NCBI RefSeq assembly: GCF_000376225.1
Contig: NZ_AQXL01000128.1
Location: 1-64,000, forward strand
Direction: 5' to 3'
Source of the DNA: Effusibacillus pohliae DSM 22757
Lineage (GTDB): Bacteria; Bacillota; Bacilli; Tumebacillales; Effusibacillaceae
DNA: 64,000 nt
The notes under the pieces were generated by a model that did not search any database, had not been told where the DNA came from, and saw nothing but the letters and a program-made list of their open reading frames with translations. Below are positions 1-8,051 of the stretch, piece after piece (within the stretch, counting starts at the first letter, position 1; each line of letters starts with the position of its first letter). The position numbers and the translations under genes were made by a program.

Positions 1-173
1 AACAGACCATTTTCGTCGTTCTGGAACAGGCAACGCTTGCCGAGCTCGATGCCTCGGTAATTAAAGGCACGAGCGACGTGATTGTGTTTCGCGATGTCGG
101 TTCCAATGACCAGAGTCGTTTCAGAAATTCTCGAAATCCGTTGATTTTGTTTGTTCGATTGGTTAAACTTCAT
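1..173 (-). CDS. IS110-family transposase, N-terminal fragment cut by window edge
   Basis: The first 57 codons of a DEDD-type recombinase of the IS110 family are visible; the rest lies outside the window. The ATG is preceded by AGAGGAGG at good spacing. The N-terminus contains L-V-I-G-T-D-I-A-K-H, where the Asp is the first acidic residue of the RuvC-like DEDD domain, followed by V-A-R-A-F-N-Y-R-G-I-E, typical of Firmicute IS110 transposases. The family excises and inserts circular intermediates guided by a bridge RNA encoded in the noncoding end. The full length and an intact C-terminal serine domain cannot be judged here. It sits downstream of the cold shock gene and its terminator, in the same direction. 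Confidence 0.85.
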   Translation of the reverse strand, partial: MKFNQSNKQNQRISRISETTLVIGTDIAKHNHVARAFNYRGIELGKRCLFQNDENGL

Positions 174-330
174 AGTGAGCGTCCTCCTCTAATTAGGGCA
201 GTGAATGTCAACCATTCCGAGACCCAGCATACAGGAGGCGCTTTTTGTTTTGCAAACCGCATTTTAATTCATCACAGGAATAGCTCCTTTCCGAGTTTAG
301 TATCGGCCCGGGCGGTGGCGATCATCCTCA
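1..330 (-). mobile_element. IS110-family element, left end (boundary approximate)
   Basis: The transposase start is followed upstream by about 160 bases without a gene, ending at the cold shock gene terminator. IS110 elements have a noncoding left end that carries the bridge RNA and lack long terminal inverted repeats, so the outer boundary cannot be fixed by eye. A possible promoter in the leader is TTGCAA, 18 bases, TATGCT on the minus strand. The end coordinate is the last base before the terminator poly-U tract and is only an upper limit. Confidence 0.45.
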
Positions 331-333
331 AAC

Positions 334-361
334 AAAAAGCTCCGAATCCTGGATTCGGAGC
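334..361 (-). terminator. Rho-independent terminator of the cold shock gene
   Basis: Minus strand reads GCTCCGAATCC, a short AG loop, GGATTCGGAGC, then a run of five T. It lies about 85 bases after the cold shock protein stop codon. Confidence 0.9.
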
Positions 362-445
362 CACGTTCGCTTACGTTTCCAACGAAGGATCATGCCGGTG
401 CCAGACGTTACCCACGCAGGAAAAGCAAGCGATCCGAGGATCGGT

Positions 446-643
446 TTACAGCTTGAACACGTTGGCGGCTTGCGGGCCGCGGGTTCCTTCGACGATGTCA
501 AAGGAGACCAGTTGTCCCTCTTCCAGTGTTTTGAAACCTTCCGTCTGGATCGCGGAGTAATGGACGAACACGTCGCCGCCGTCTTCCCGTTCGATAAAAC
601 CATATCCTTTTTCTGCGTTGAACCATTTCACTTTTCCTTGCAT
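446..643 (-). CDS. Cold shock protein (CspA/CspB family)
   Basis: This 65-residue single-domain OB-fold protein binds single-stranded RNA and DNA and acts as an RNA chaperone in the cytoplasm. RNP1 is K12-G-Y-G-F-I-E18 and RNP2 is V25-F-V-H-Y-S-A-I; the length is the usual one for the family. The start is supported by GCAGGAGG six or seven bases upstream. It is a monocistronic unit with its own sigma-A-like promoter (710-687) and a strong terminator (361-334). Which paralogue (cspB, cspC, cspD) it corresponds to cannot be told from the sequence alone. Confidence 0.95.
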   Translation of the reverse strand: MQGKVKWFNAEKGYGFIEREDGGDVFVHYSAIQTEGFKTLEEGQLVSFDIVEGTRGPQAANVFKL

Positions 644-686
644 AGGAAACCTCCTGCAGGTACATTAAAAATAGATCATTACGGAC

Positions 687-715
687 ATTCTACTAGTATC
701 CAGAATGAAAGTAAA
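687..715 (-). promoter_or_regulatory. Sigma-A-like promoter for the cold shock gene
   Basis: Minus strand TTTACT, 17-base spacer, TAGAAT, with a leader of roughly 35-40 bases to the ATG. The match is four of six in the -35 box and five of six in the -10 box. Confidence 0.55.
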
Positions 716-744
716 TTTCAGGCAGAAAGAGAGGGGAGCAGCCG

Positions 745-1353
745 ATGCATCAGCAACTCACCTATTTTTATGATTACAACTGCCCGTACTGTTATCTTAC
801 CCATGTCATGCTGGAACAATTGTTGAAAAAACAGCCAATTCAGGTGGAACTGGCCGCATGGCGGATGCCGGACGATGCGGTCGTCGATCCCAAGCCGGCC
901 GGCTATAAGGAACAGGGCAAGCAGTTCGCCAGCGGAATCGCGCGGGAACTTGGCGTGCCAATCCGCTTCGACTCGCCCGCAACAGGCACGCGTGCCGCGC
1001 AGGAAGCGACGAAGATCGCCAAGCGGATGGACCGGGAGTTTGAATTCAGCCGCGAGCTGTTTCGTCAAAAATGGGAAGAAGGAAAAGACATTTCCAACCG
1101 CGACACGATTCTGGAAACGGCCGGCCGGATTGGCCTGAACGTGGAGGAATTTCGGGCGGCGTTCCTGGACAGACAAGGACGGCAGGCGGTGGAAGACGAT
1201 TTTCGCAGAAGCGCAGCCGAAAAAATTTGGACGATCCCAACTTATGCAGCACATGGGCGAACGATCCAGATCCATCATTTTAAGGACATGCCGTCATTGG
1301 AGCAGTTGCAAAATTTTATCAAGCAGGGAGAATCTTTTTTGCATGAAGCCTGA
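745..1353 (+). CDS. DsbA-family (FrnE-like) thiol oxidoreductase
   Basis: This 202-residue protein has a thioredoxin fold of the DsbA/FrnE type. The redox motif is C13-P-Y-C16 directly after the first strand, and a cis-proline loop T-I-P-T-Y lies near residue 160. There is no signal peptide or membrane segment, so it probably acts in the cytoplasm as a disulfide oxidoreductase or isomerase; the substrate is unknown. The start follows GAGGGGAG. The downstream reading frame begins 11 bases before this stop codon, suggesting translational coupling. In this family the protein is sometimes linked to oxidative stress, but nothing here shows that directly. Confidence 0.8.
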   Translation: MHQQLTYFYDYNCPYCYLTHVMLEQLLKKQPIQVELAAWRMPDDAVVDPKPAGYKEQGKQFASGIARELGVPIRFDSPATGTRAAQEATKIAKRMDREFEFSRELFRQKWEEGKDISNRDTILETAGRIGLNVEEFRAAFLDRQGRQAVEDDFRRSAAEKIWTIPTYAAHGRTIQIHHFKDMPSLEQLQNFIKQGESFLHEA

Positions 1354-1726
1354 CAAGCAGATCCCGGTGCAGTCGATCTACACGATTTTTGTCGAAGAGC
1401 CGGACGATTTCTATTTTCACCCGCGCGGCGTTTTGTTCGTTGATGCCGAACAAAACCACAGCCTGTTCTGTTCGGATATCGACCACAATTTCTTGCTGAA
1501 GGTGATCCGCAAGTTTCCCTATGCCGCATTGGAAAAAGGGATTGAGTTTAACGGCTGCCAGTTCGAGCTGAAAAACATCACCGAACCTATGCGGCAAAAA
1601 TTCGGCGACACAACGAATGCCATTCCGCTGGTCTTGCAGGAACTGTACCAAACAAGCCCACGCCAGTATGCTTTTTTGGGAAAACTGTTGCAGGACGGTT
1701 CCGTACATTCGCACTTCGCTCCATGA
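1343..1726 (+). CDS. Hypothetical protein coupled to the DsbA-like gene
   Basis: I do not recognise this 127-residue soluble protein. The frame stays open further upstream inside the DsbA-like gene, but the ATG at 1343, with GGGAG upstream and overlapping the preceding stop region, is the sensible start. It has no signal peptide, no membrane helix and no obvious catalytic motif; it contains two Cys residues (F-C-S-D near position 38 and N-G-C-Q near 66). Because it overlaps the DsbA-like gene it is probably co-expressed with it. A convergent terminator follows immediately. Confidence 0.65.
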   Translation: MKPDKQIPVQSIYTIFVEEPDDFYFHPRGVLFVDAEQNHSLFCSDIDHNFLLKVIRKFPYAALEKGIEFNGCQFELKNITEPMRQKFGDTTNAIPLVLQELYQTSPRQYAFLGKLLQDGSVHSHFAP

Positions 1727-1730
1727 AACA

Positions 1731-1777
1731 AACAGCCGGCCCTCCCGCAGACGGGAAAATCCGGCTGTTCGCTATTT
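1731..1777. terminator. Bidirectional terminator between convergent genes
   Basis: AACAGCCGG pairs with CCGGCTGTT around an inner CCCG/CGGG stem, followed by a T-rich run (CTATTTTTG) on the plus strand and preceded by A-rich sequence that gives a short T run on the minus strand. It separates the plus-strand pair from the minus-strand SDR gene. Confidence 0.75.
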
Positions 1778-2557
1778 TTGTTTCCGGTACAGCCTGCCGG
1801 CTCCCCGGGCAAACAAGGTGGGCATCAACGCTTTGAATTTGACCAGCGGGGCCATGCCTCCCGGTACCATCACCTGCGGAATTTCCTGCTCGACCGCCCG
1901 CACGATCGCCCGCGCCACCCGGTCCGGTTTTTGCATGAACCGCTGCGCCACTCTCGGAATTTTTTGAATGTCGGCCCGTTCGAAAAACGGGGTGTCAATC
2001 GGCCCCGGATTGATCGTAATCACCTTGACGCCGTGTTCCCTCACTTCCTCGCGCAACGCCTCCGACAAGCCGATCACTGCAAATTTTGTCGCCGCATAGC
2101 CGCCGTGCGTCGGCGCCGCCACAAATCCGGCCATGGAACCGACGTTCACCACACACCCCTTTGCTTGTCTGACCATGTGCGGCACAACAGCCTGGATGCA
2201 ACGGACCACGCCAAAATAATTTACATCCATCATCCCGACGATATCCTGCATATCCGCTTCCAGCACCGGCGCGAATACGCCAAAACCGGCATTATTGACC
2301 AGGACGTCGATGCGTCCGTAACGGTCGATGACCTTCTGCGCCATCGTGTAGACTGAGCCCGGGTCAGTTACGTCGACCGGTACGGGTAGACATTGTCCTC
2401 CATTGTTTTCGATGATCGCCGCCAACTCTTGCAGCCTGTGTTGGGAACGGGCAGCCACCGCCAGCAACGATCCCCTGGCAGCAAACGCAAGTGCCGTTTC
2501 CCAACCGATTCCGCTGGAAGCGCCGGTAATCAGGGCGACTCTGCCTTTCAGGTTCAT
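1772..2557 (-). CDS. SDR-family NAD(P)-dependent oxidoreductase
   Basis: This is a classical short-chain dehydrogenase of 261 residues. The Rossmann motif T-G-A-S-S-G-I-G is at 11-18, N-N-A-G at 88-91, the catalytic Ser at 141 (V-G-S-M-A-G) and Y154-x-x-x-K158 (Y-A-A-T-K). The C-terminal part (T-P-F-F near 180-190) resembles the ketone or acyl reductases annotated as YqjQ or DltE-like, so the substrate may be a lipid or hydroxyacyl compound, but that is inference. Its ATG overlaps the stop of the Lin0512-family gene as ATGA, so the two are translated from one transcript. Confidence 0.9.
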   Translation of the reverse strand: MNLKGRVALITGASSGIGWETALAFAARGSLLAVAARSQHRLQELAAIIENNGGQCLPVPVDVTDPGSVYTMAQKVIDRYGRIDVLVNNAGFGVFAPVLEADMQDIVGMMDVNYFGVVRCIQAVVPHMVRQAKGCVVNVGSMAGFVAAPTHGGYAATKFAVIGLSEALREEVREHGVKVITINPGPIDTPFFERADIQKIPRVAQRFMQKPDRVARAIVRAVEQEIPQVMVPGGMAPLVKFKALMPTLFARGAGRLYRKQK

Positions 2558-2928
2558 GCCGAATCACCCGGTTCGTAGCCGACTTCTACCGCTGCGTTCA
2601 CAATATACACCAGGTCGTTGCGATCCCCTTTATCCGGCAAAACGACACCGCTCGAACATAACAATCCGCCGGGTACCACCTCCACAGTCACTTGCCCGTA
2701 TGGAAAAACGGACTTCACTTTTTCAATGTTCACTTTGTCGGCGTCTGCCGGCACTCCGAGCTTCACATTGACCCGCATGTTGTTGATATCCCGGCCGGGC
2801 AAAAACTCCCGCAGCCCCGGCATCGAATTATGTTGAATCGCATTTCGGGCAGCCCGCACGCAAGCTTCCGTCACATCCTGGCCATGCAAATCGACGCCCA
2901 TCCCGATCTCGACAAATACCACTTTCAT
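2554..2928 (-). CDS. Lin0512-family protein of unknown function
   Basis: This 124-residue protein matches the Lin0512 family, which has no established function. Recognisable features are the N-terminal F-V-E-I-G-M-G-V-D-L-H-G-Q-D, the central D-A-D-K-V and V-P-G-G-L-L, and a conserved length. The ATG follows AGGGGTG. It is first in a two-gene unit with the SDR gene (ATGA overlap). A LexA-type palindrome lies only 17-30 bases upstream of its start codon, so its transcription may also be damage-responsive. Confidence 0.8.
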   Translation of the reverse strand: MKVVFVEIGMGVDLHGQDVTEACVRAARNAIQHNSMPGLREFLPGRDINNMRVNVKLGVPADADKVNIEKVKSVFPYGQVTVEVVPGGLLCSSGVVLPDKGDRNDLVYIVNAAVEVGYEPGDSA

Positions 2929-2944
2929 TCACAGCACCCCTTTC

Positions 2945-2958
2945 CGAACATATGTTCT
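2945..2958. promoter_or_regulatory. LexA (DinR) type SOS operator
   Basis: The sequence CGAACATATGTTCT matches the Gram-positive LexA box CGAAC-N4-GTTCG at all but the last base, with the perfect palindrome GAACATATGTTC as core. It abuts the -35 box of the plus-strand promoter and lies just upstream of the minus-strand Lin0512 gene, so repression of either or both is possible. Confidence 0.75.
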
Positions 2959-2986
2959 TGACGATCAGACAGCCTTTTGCTAAAAT
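2958..2986 (+). promoter_or_regulatory. Sigma-A promoter for the orphan gene at 3048
   Basis: TTGACG, exact 17-base spacer, TAAAAT; five of six matches in each box. The predicted start falls around 2993, giving a leader of about 55 bases. The LexA-type box overlaps the first base of the -35 box. Confidence 0.8.
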
Positions 2987-3047
2987 TTTCTTGCACCCGG
3001 AATTCTTCACCGCAGGATACGATTTTGAAGTGAGGAGTTGAATCTGG

Positions 3048-3599
3048 ATGTTGCTTGCCGCCAACCAATGGAATGAAACGATCGCCCGCTTTGTGATCGA
3101 GAATTATTCCCGCCCGTTCGACATCGTGTTCAACGGCTTCCGTGATTCGACCGTTGCGAATCGGGTGGGGAACGAGCTGTTGCGCTGCACCGAGCCGAAT
3201 CATCCTGTGCCAGACCTGTATCCATACATGCGCCGCTTGCCGGAGAACCTGATTCATCTGCTGTGCCTTGATGCCGCCACGCTGCTTTTGATGAATCGGT
3301 CCGAACAGCAGGAGATGCTGCGCGAAGCTTTACGGATTTTATCGCCGGGCGGATGTTGTGCGCTGTTGATTACGGATGAGATTCGTTCCGGCAAACTGGT
3401 CCCCAATGGTTTCCAACTGGTGCATCGATTCCTGGCCCAGCGGTTCAAAGTACTCACCATCATCGATCAACATGCGTGTCAAGGACTGCCTTTCCGGCTG
3501 GCTGCTCATCAGTATCTGGCTATCTTCCAAAAAACGGTCAACCGCAAGCAAGCGGTTCCTCGTTACACTCCAGCCGCTTTTCGATTTTCTTACTATTAA
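3048..3599 (+). CDS. Hypothetical protein, methyltransferase-like C-terminal part, probable SOS gene
   Basis: I do not recognise this 183-residue protein as a named family. The middle (about 75-115), with L-R-E-A-L-R-I-L-S-P-G-G followed by a hydrophobic strand A-L-L-I, resembles the post-motif region of class I SAM-dependent methyltransferases. The glycine-rich SAM-binding motif I is not visible, so it is either a divergent, reduced fold or not a methyltransferase. It has no membrane segment. The start has GAGGAG about ten bases upstream. It is preceded by a strong sigma-A promoter abutted by a LexA-type operator, so DNA damage induction is likely. The next gene, nth, is convergent. Confidence 0.7.
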   Translation: MLLAANQWNETIARFVIENYSRPFDIVFNGFRDSTVANRVGNELLRCTEPNHPVPDLYPYMRRLPENLIHLLCLDAATLLLMNRSEQQEMLREALRILSPGGCCALLITDEIRSGKLVPNGFQLVHRFLAQRFKVLTIIDQHACQGLPFRLAAHQYLAIFQKTVNRKQAVPRYTPAAFRFSYY

Positions 3600-3750
3600 T
3601 GTTTGTCTTTCAATCGTTCCTGCCGTTTTCCCCTCATGCCTGAGCCCAACAGTCTGTACTGCAACATTATAAAGTTTTCCAACATGGAAGTGAAGTCGAG
3701 CTGCGAGGAGAGACCCCTTGGGATCGCACAACATGGGAAAAGAAATAGGG

Positions 3751-4401
3751 TCAGGATACCCCCCTCCCCCTTGTCCGGTTTTGCTCTTTGCAAATGTCCG
3801 CCAACGGACAGGAATCGCACGCCGGTTTCTGGGCCTTACAATGATACCTGCCAAAGAAAATCAGCCTGTGGTGTGTCTGCGTCCATTCCTCTCTGGGAAC
3901 CGCCTTCATCAGCTTTTTCTCAACTTCCAGAACGGAGTCTTTCTTGTTCGCCAAGCCAAGGCGTTTGGACACCCGTTCCACATGCGTGTCCACGGCAATG
4001 GCGGGAACACCGAAGGCGTTGGACACCACCACGTTCGCAGTCTTGCGTCCGACTCCGGCCAGTTTGGTCAGCTGTTCATGCTCCCGTGGCACTTCCCCGT
4101 TGTGTTCTTCAATCAACGCTCTGCACAATGCCTGAATGTTCTTCGCCTTGCTGCGGTACAATCCGATATGCCTGATATCGTTCTCCAGTTCTGCCAAGGG
4201 AACGGAAACGTAATCCCAGGGAGTTTTATATTTCTTGAACAGCTCTTTCGTTACCTCATTCACCTTGCGGTCGGTGGCCTGAGCGGACAAAACAACCGCG
4301 ATCAACAGTTCAAACGGATTGGAATGGTGCAGTTCGCAATGTGCCTCAGGAAACATTTCCGCTAGAGTGTCCAAAATCCTGCGGACCGTCTTTTTGTTCA
4401 T
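3751..4401 (-). CDS. nth: Endonuclease III
   Basis: This 216-residue base-excision repair enzyme is a DNA glycosylase/AP lyase that removes oxidised pyrimidines. The helix-hairpin-helix L-A-G-V-G-R-K at 114-120 includes catalytic Lys120, and Asp138 lies in A-V-D-T-H. The [4Fe-4S] cluster ligands are Cys188, 195, 198 and 204 (C-x6-C-x2-C-x5-C). The frame is open for 87 more codons upstream, but that part looks noncoding; the ATG at 4401 follows AGGTGA and gives the family's usual length. In B. subtilis nth sits next to dnaD far from this region, so the position here is unusual. A TATAAT lies about 17 bases above the start. Confidence 0.95.
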   Translation of the reverse strand: MNKKTVRRILDTLAEMFPEAHCELHHSNPFELLIAVVLSAQATDRKVNEVTKELFKKYKTPWDYVSVPLAELENDIRHIGLYRSKAKNIQALCRALIEEHNGEVPREHEQLTKLAGVGRKTANVVVSNAFGVPAIAVDTHVERVSKRLGLANKKDSVLEVEKKLMKAVPREEWTQTHHRLIFFGRYHCKAQKPACDSCPLADICKEQNRTRGRGVS

Positions 4402-4690
4402 ACAATCACCTGCGTCTATTATAAACAAAAAAAGAACGCTTGGGAGCGTCCGCTCACATCGATTGATTCCTGTTCCGCCTGAGAGCGGGCATTGCAACCG
4501 CTTCAACGCGCACCGGCACAGCGCAAACAGACACAAATGCATTTTTGTAGGTATACGGGCTTTGCAATCGGCATATGATGGATTATGAGTCTTCTTCGGC
4601 AGCCCGATGGTTGTCTGATGATGGGGCCGGAGCATCGTTGGCTTCCAGTCGGAAACTGACAAACCAATCGTGTAAAAAGAGGTGTTTCCT

Positions 4691-5029
4691 ATGATGTCAG
4701 GTTCCGAAAATGAACGGGAAGTGGCGAAAGCGCTGTTACAACTAGATATTTATCTGAAAGCCCTGAAATTGCCGTTTACGGTCAAAGACGTCTACCGACG
4801 GGCGTATCAACACCGGCTGGGCGAGTATTACAACGATCACTGGATCGATTTGCTGATGGCAGACCCCGAATACCAAAACTGCCTGCAGGAACCTTTCACC
4901 GTCTATACGATTCTCGACACGCTGAACAAAAATGGCCATGCGCCGATCAATTACGCCTTGTATCGGATGACCCGCCGGCTGGACATCAATTACTCGCACG
5001 CCTATGTGATCGGGATCACCCAGGAATAA
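4691..5029 (+). CDS. Hypothetical protein (112 aa)
   Basis: I do not recognise this acidic, helical, soluble protein of about 112 residues. It contains aromatic-rich stretches (R-R-A-Y-Q-H-R, E-Y-Y-N-D-H-W) and no cysteine-rich, membrane or catalytic motif. A GTG three codons earlier is also in frame, but it forms part of the ribosome binding site AAGAGGTG, so ATG at 4691 (or the adjacent ATG at 4694) is the better start. It is followed within five bases by a strong terminator and is a single-gene unit. A clear promoter was not found in the 280 bases upstream. Confidence 0.65.
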   Translation: MMSGSENEREVAKALLQLDIYLKALKLPFTVKDVYRRAYQHRLGEYYNDHWIDLLMADPEYQNCLQEPFTVYTILDTLNKNGHAPINYALYRMTRRLDINYSHAYVIGITQE

Positions 5030-5032
5030 AAA

Positions 5033-5055
5033 GGCCCGTTCTCACGGGTCTTTTT
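5033..5055. terminator. Bidirectional terminator
   Basis: GGCCCGT, TCTC loop, ACGGGTC, then TTTTT on the plus strand; AAAAA before the stem gives a T run on the minus strand too. It serves the 4691 gene and the convergent small membrane protein gene. Confidence 0.85.
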
Positions 5056-5168
5056 CACCGCTTTTGCCGGCGGCGTCTGTATGCGGCCAGGTACCAGATG
5101 AGCCCCACCGCCAAGATAAGCGTGCCGTACCCGATCCAGTTGCCCCAAGCTATCCACGCCGGATACAT
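5055..5168 (-). CDS. Small single-pass membrane protein (37 aa)
   Basis: A 37-codon frame starts with ATG after AAGGGGGAT at good spacing and ends at a TGA inside the shared terminator. The product begins M-Y-P-A-W-I-A-W-G-N-W, has one hydrophobic helix at about 12-30 (I-G-Y-G-T-L-I-L-A-V-G-L-I-W-Y-L) and ends in a strongly basic tail R-R-R-R-Q-K-R, the charge pattern of an N-out, C-in membrane miniprotein. No family is recognised. It is too short for many gene finders. It follows the 59-residue gene by 20 bases in the same direction and may share its transcript. Confidence 0.65.
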   Translation of the reverse strand: MYPAWIAWGNWIGYGTLILAVGLIWYLAAYRRRRQKR

Positions 5169-5188
5169 CGAGATCCCCCTTCGCTTGT

Positions 5189-5368
5189 TCAGAAATGCTT
5201 CTCCAGTTCGGCGACAAACGATTGGATGGAATGCTTCGTTCCTTCGCCAAAATCCTCGTCCAACGACTCGTATTCCTTCAGATCATTTTTCAGTACCTCG
5301 AGCACATGCCGGGCAACCGTTTCCGGAATCTCAAATATATGGATCACACGTGAACTCTCCGAACGCAT
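5189..5368 (-). CDS. Small acidic hypothetical protein (59 aa)
   Basis: This is an unrecognised acidic protein with predicted helices (P-E-T-V-A-R-H-V-L-E-V-L, S-F-V-A-E-L-E-K). The frame is open to 5470, but the ATG at 5368 has GGGGAT upstream and the region before it lacks a ribosome binding site. The sequence I-H-I-F-E-I-P near the N-terminus is the only strand-like stretch. It sits between spoIIIE and a 37-residue membrane protein gene, all on the minus strand. No function can be proposed. Confidence 0.55.
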   Translation of the reverse strand: MRSESSRVIHIFEIPETVARHVLEVLKNDLKEYESLDEDFGEGTKHSIQSFVAELEKHF

Positions 5369-5532
5369 GACCGATCCCCATTTCTTTTTCCGTAGTATGA
5401 GCAGCTTGCCGAGTCCTGATTCGCCCGAGTAAGGGTTCGCCTGCGGATATGCCGCAAGTCGTTGCCGCACCGGGGGAGGGCACCAGTGACATTTTCCCGG
5501 TTATGTGTGGCGGTTGTGGCTTTGCACGTCAG

Positions 5533-7908
5533 TTAGGCCTGCAACATGTCGGCCAGTTGCTCTTTCGTCAACCGTACCTCACGCGGTTTCGAGCCTTCAA
5601 ACGGGCCGACAATCCCTTTTTCCTCCATCTGGTCGATCAAGCGGGCCGCCCGCGAATAGCCGACTTTCAGCCGCCTCTGAATCAAAGAAACGGAAGCTTG
5701 TTCCGATTCGACAACCAATTTGACCGCTTCCCAGAACAGCGCATCCAGCTCCGTATCATCGGCCGCTGCATCCTCTTGCGGCGCCGTCAGATCCAGATGG
5801 TAAGCGGCCGTTTGTTGCTGTTTCGCGTACGAGACCAGCCGTTCCACCTCCGCCTCTGACAAAAATGCGCCCTGAAGGCGGATCGGCTTTGATTCCCCCA
5901 CCGGCAGGTACAGCATGTCGCCGCGGCCCAACAATTTTTCCGCCCCGCCCATATCGAGGATCGTGCGCGAATCCATTTGCGAAGAAACGGCAAATGCGAT
6001 GCGGGAAGGGATGTTCGCTTTGATCACCCCGGTGATCACGTCAACGGACGGTCGCTGCGTGGCAAGGATCAGGTGGATGCCGGCAGCCCGCGCCATTTGC
6101 GCCAAACGGCAGATCGCATCTTCCACATCACCGGGCGCAACCATCATCAAATCGGCCAACTCGTCGATGATCACCACGATATAGGGCAGCGGCTGCTGCG
6201 CCCGTTCCAGCATGATCACGTTGTACCCTTCCAGGTTGCGGGTTCCCTCTTTGGCAAACAGCTCATAGCGGTGTTCCATTTCCTGCACCACTTTTTTTAG
6301 CGCGTAGGCGGCCCGTCTTGGGTCGGTCACAACCGGTGCCAGCAGGTGAGGAATACCGTTGTACACGTTCAACTCGACCATTTTCGGGTCGATCATGATA
6401 AACTTCACTTCACTCGGCTTTGCCTTGTACAGCAACGAGGTAATGATCCCGTTGATACAGACCGATTTGCCGGAACCGGTCGCGCCCGCCACCAGCAGAT
6501 GGGGCATTTTCGCCAAATTGCCAACGATCGGGGCGCCGGAAATGTCCCGCCCCAAAGCGATCGACAGTTTCGACGGGGCCGTCTGAAACTCCGTCGATTC
6601 AATCACTTCCCGCAAGGTGACGATTGCCACTTCCCGGTTGGGAACCTCGATCCCCACTGCCGCCTTGCCGGGAATCGGCGCCTCGATCCGGATGTCCTTC
6701 GCTGCCAAAGCGAGCGCCAGATCGTCCGCCAGGTTGACAATCCGCGATACTTTCACTCCGACCGCCGGTTGAATCTCGTAGCGGGTGACCGTCGGTCCGC
6801 GATGGGCCTCCGTCACTTTTACCTGCACACCGAAGCTGGCAAGCGTTTCCTGCAATTTCAGGGCATTCGCCTCGAGGTCCTTGCGGTCGCCGCCCGTGCG
6901 CGGCCCGTAAGGCGCTTCCAATAGAGACAAAGGCGGCAGTTCGTACGCGTCATCGTGCGTTTGCATTTGCAGCACCAGCGGCTCGGTTGTTTCGTAGTCG
7001 GGAAGCGGTTCCTTCACCGGTTTTGGCAGACTGCGCTCTTTATACCTGACGGTGATTTGAGCGGACGTCCGCTCACCGGCGGCCGGTGGTTTGTCCTGGC
7101 CAAGTCTCCCTTCTCCCTGCAGTTGGTCGGCAAAGTCCCTGATTTTTAAAGGGAGCGTATCTTCAAGCACGCCCGCTTGGGCGGCTGCCGCCGTCTGCTC
7201 GGAAGAGGCCTGCTGCCGGGGGGCTTTTGGTTTCGAATCGGCCGTTCGCTCCACCGGATCCGGTTTCAGCAATTCCCACGCTTCTTTTATCTCAGATTTG
7301 ACAATCCGGGCCCGATTCGCGATTACCCGGCCGATCTTGCCGAGCCCCGCCACGATCGATTTGCCAGTGATCATCGTGAGCGACACGGTCGCCAGAATCG
7401 TCAGCACAAATACGGTTCCGGCAGTGTCAAACAGCCTGTGCATTACCATAAAAACCGCATAGCCGACCAAACCACCCCCGGCGTTTGGAGGGGCGGCCCC
7501 CTTCACGCCCGGTTTTCCCGAAAAGGCGTCATGCAAGGTGCTGATCTTGTTCATTGTCACCGCCAGCAAATCGGGTTCTCTCCCCGATGCAGCGACGAGC
7601 GATGTATAAAGGTTCAGGTGACTCCAGGTCAACACCACCAGCATCAAGAGGACGATCCCGCCTTGTCGGACCGACAACCGCAGCGGCAACCGCTTAATCA
7701 TCATATACAAAGCGGCGTAAATCAAATACAGCCCGATCATCCAGTGCCAATTTCCCGCCACAAACATGAACAGGTACGCGATCAGTTTGCCTACCCAGCC
7801 CATCCCGGCCAATGTCAGACCGGCCGTAGCCAGCAGACAAAGTCCCAGAATTTCATATTTGATCAATTGTTTGCCTTTCCCCGTACCGCTTCTTTTCCGT
7901 TTCCCCAT
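5533..7908 (-). CDS. spoIIIE: DNA translocase SpoIIIE/FtsK
   Basis: This 791-residue protein matches the usual size of SpoIIIE (B. subtilis about 787). The N-terminus is basic and followed by about four membrane helices (residues 15-170), then a linker, the RecA-like motor with Walker A G-A-T-G-S-G-K-S near 472-480 and Walker B I-I-D-E-L, and a C-terminal winged-helix gamma domain that reads chromosome-orienting sequences. It pumps the chromosome across the septum during sporulation and cell division. The frame is open for 132 codons further upstream, but that stretch has no family similarity; the ATG at 7908 follows GGAG. The order tepA-ylzJ-spoIIIE is that of B. subtilis. Confidence 0.97.
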   Translation of the reverse strand: MGKRKRSGTGKGKQLIKYEILGLCLLATAGLTLAGMGWVGKLIAYLFMFVAGNWHWMIGLYLIYAALYMMIKRLPLRLSVRQGGIVLLMLVVLTWSHLNLYTSLVAASGREPDLLAVTMNKISTLHDAFSGKPGVKGAAPPNAGGGLVGYAVFMVMHRLFDTAGTVFVLTILATVSLTMITGKSIVAGLGKIGRVIANRARIVKSEIKEAWELLKPDPVERTADSKPKAPRQQASSEQTAAAAQAGVLEDTLPLKIRDFADQLQGEGRLGQDKPPAAGERTSAQITVRYKERSLPKPVKEPLPDYETTEPLVLQMQTHDDAYELPPLSLLEAPYGPRTGGDRKDLEANALKLQETLASFGVQVKVTEAHRGPTVTRYEIQPAVGVKVSRIVNLADDLALALAAKDIRIEAPIPGKAAVGIEVPNREVAIVTLREVIESTEFQTAPSKLSIALGRDISGAPIVGNLAKMPHLLVAGATGSGKSVCINGIITSLLYKAKPSEVKFIMIDPKMVELNVYNGIPHLLAPVVTDPRRAAYALKKVVQEMEHRYELFAKEGTRNLEGYNVIMLERAQQPLPYIVVIIDELADLMMVAPGDVEDAICRLAQMARAAGIHLILATQRPSVDVITGVIKANIPSRIAFAVSSQMDSRTILDMGGAEKLLGRGDMLYLPVGESKPIRLQGAFLSEAEVERLVSYAKQQQTAAYHLDLTAPQEDAAADDTELDALFWEAVKLVVESEQASVSLIQRRLKVGYSRAARLIDQMEEKGIVGPFEGSKPREVRLTKEQLADMLQA

Positions 7909-8051
7909 ATTTCCCGCTCCAATTGAAAAATGGCAGTAAGCCGGATGCGCAAACAAACAACACCTGGAAGGTGCTGTCGCAGCGATCTTGCCGTACCCAA
8001 TTGTTTCTGCACGCGGGCGCAATTTCCTGCCAAACAGATGGATTTGCCACT

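Noticed and set aside
4402-4662. N-terminal extension of nth
   Set aside because: The stretch has no similarity to endonuclease III and contains a hairpin with T tract and a TATAAT, so it is a leader or intergenic region. The weak hairpin (ACGCT / AGCGT) was not called a terminator because no minus-strand gene lies above it.
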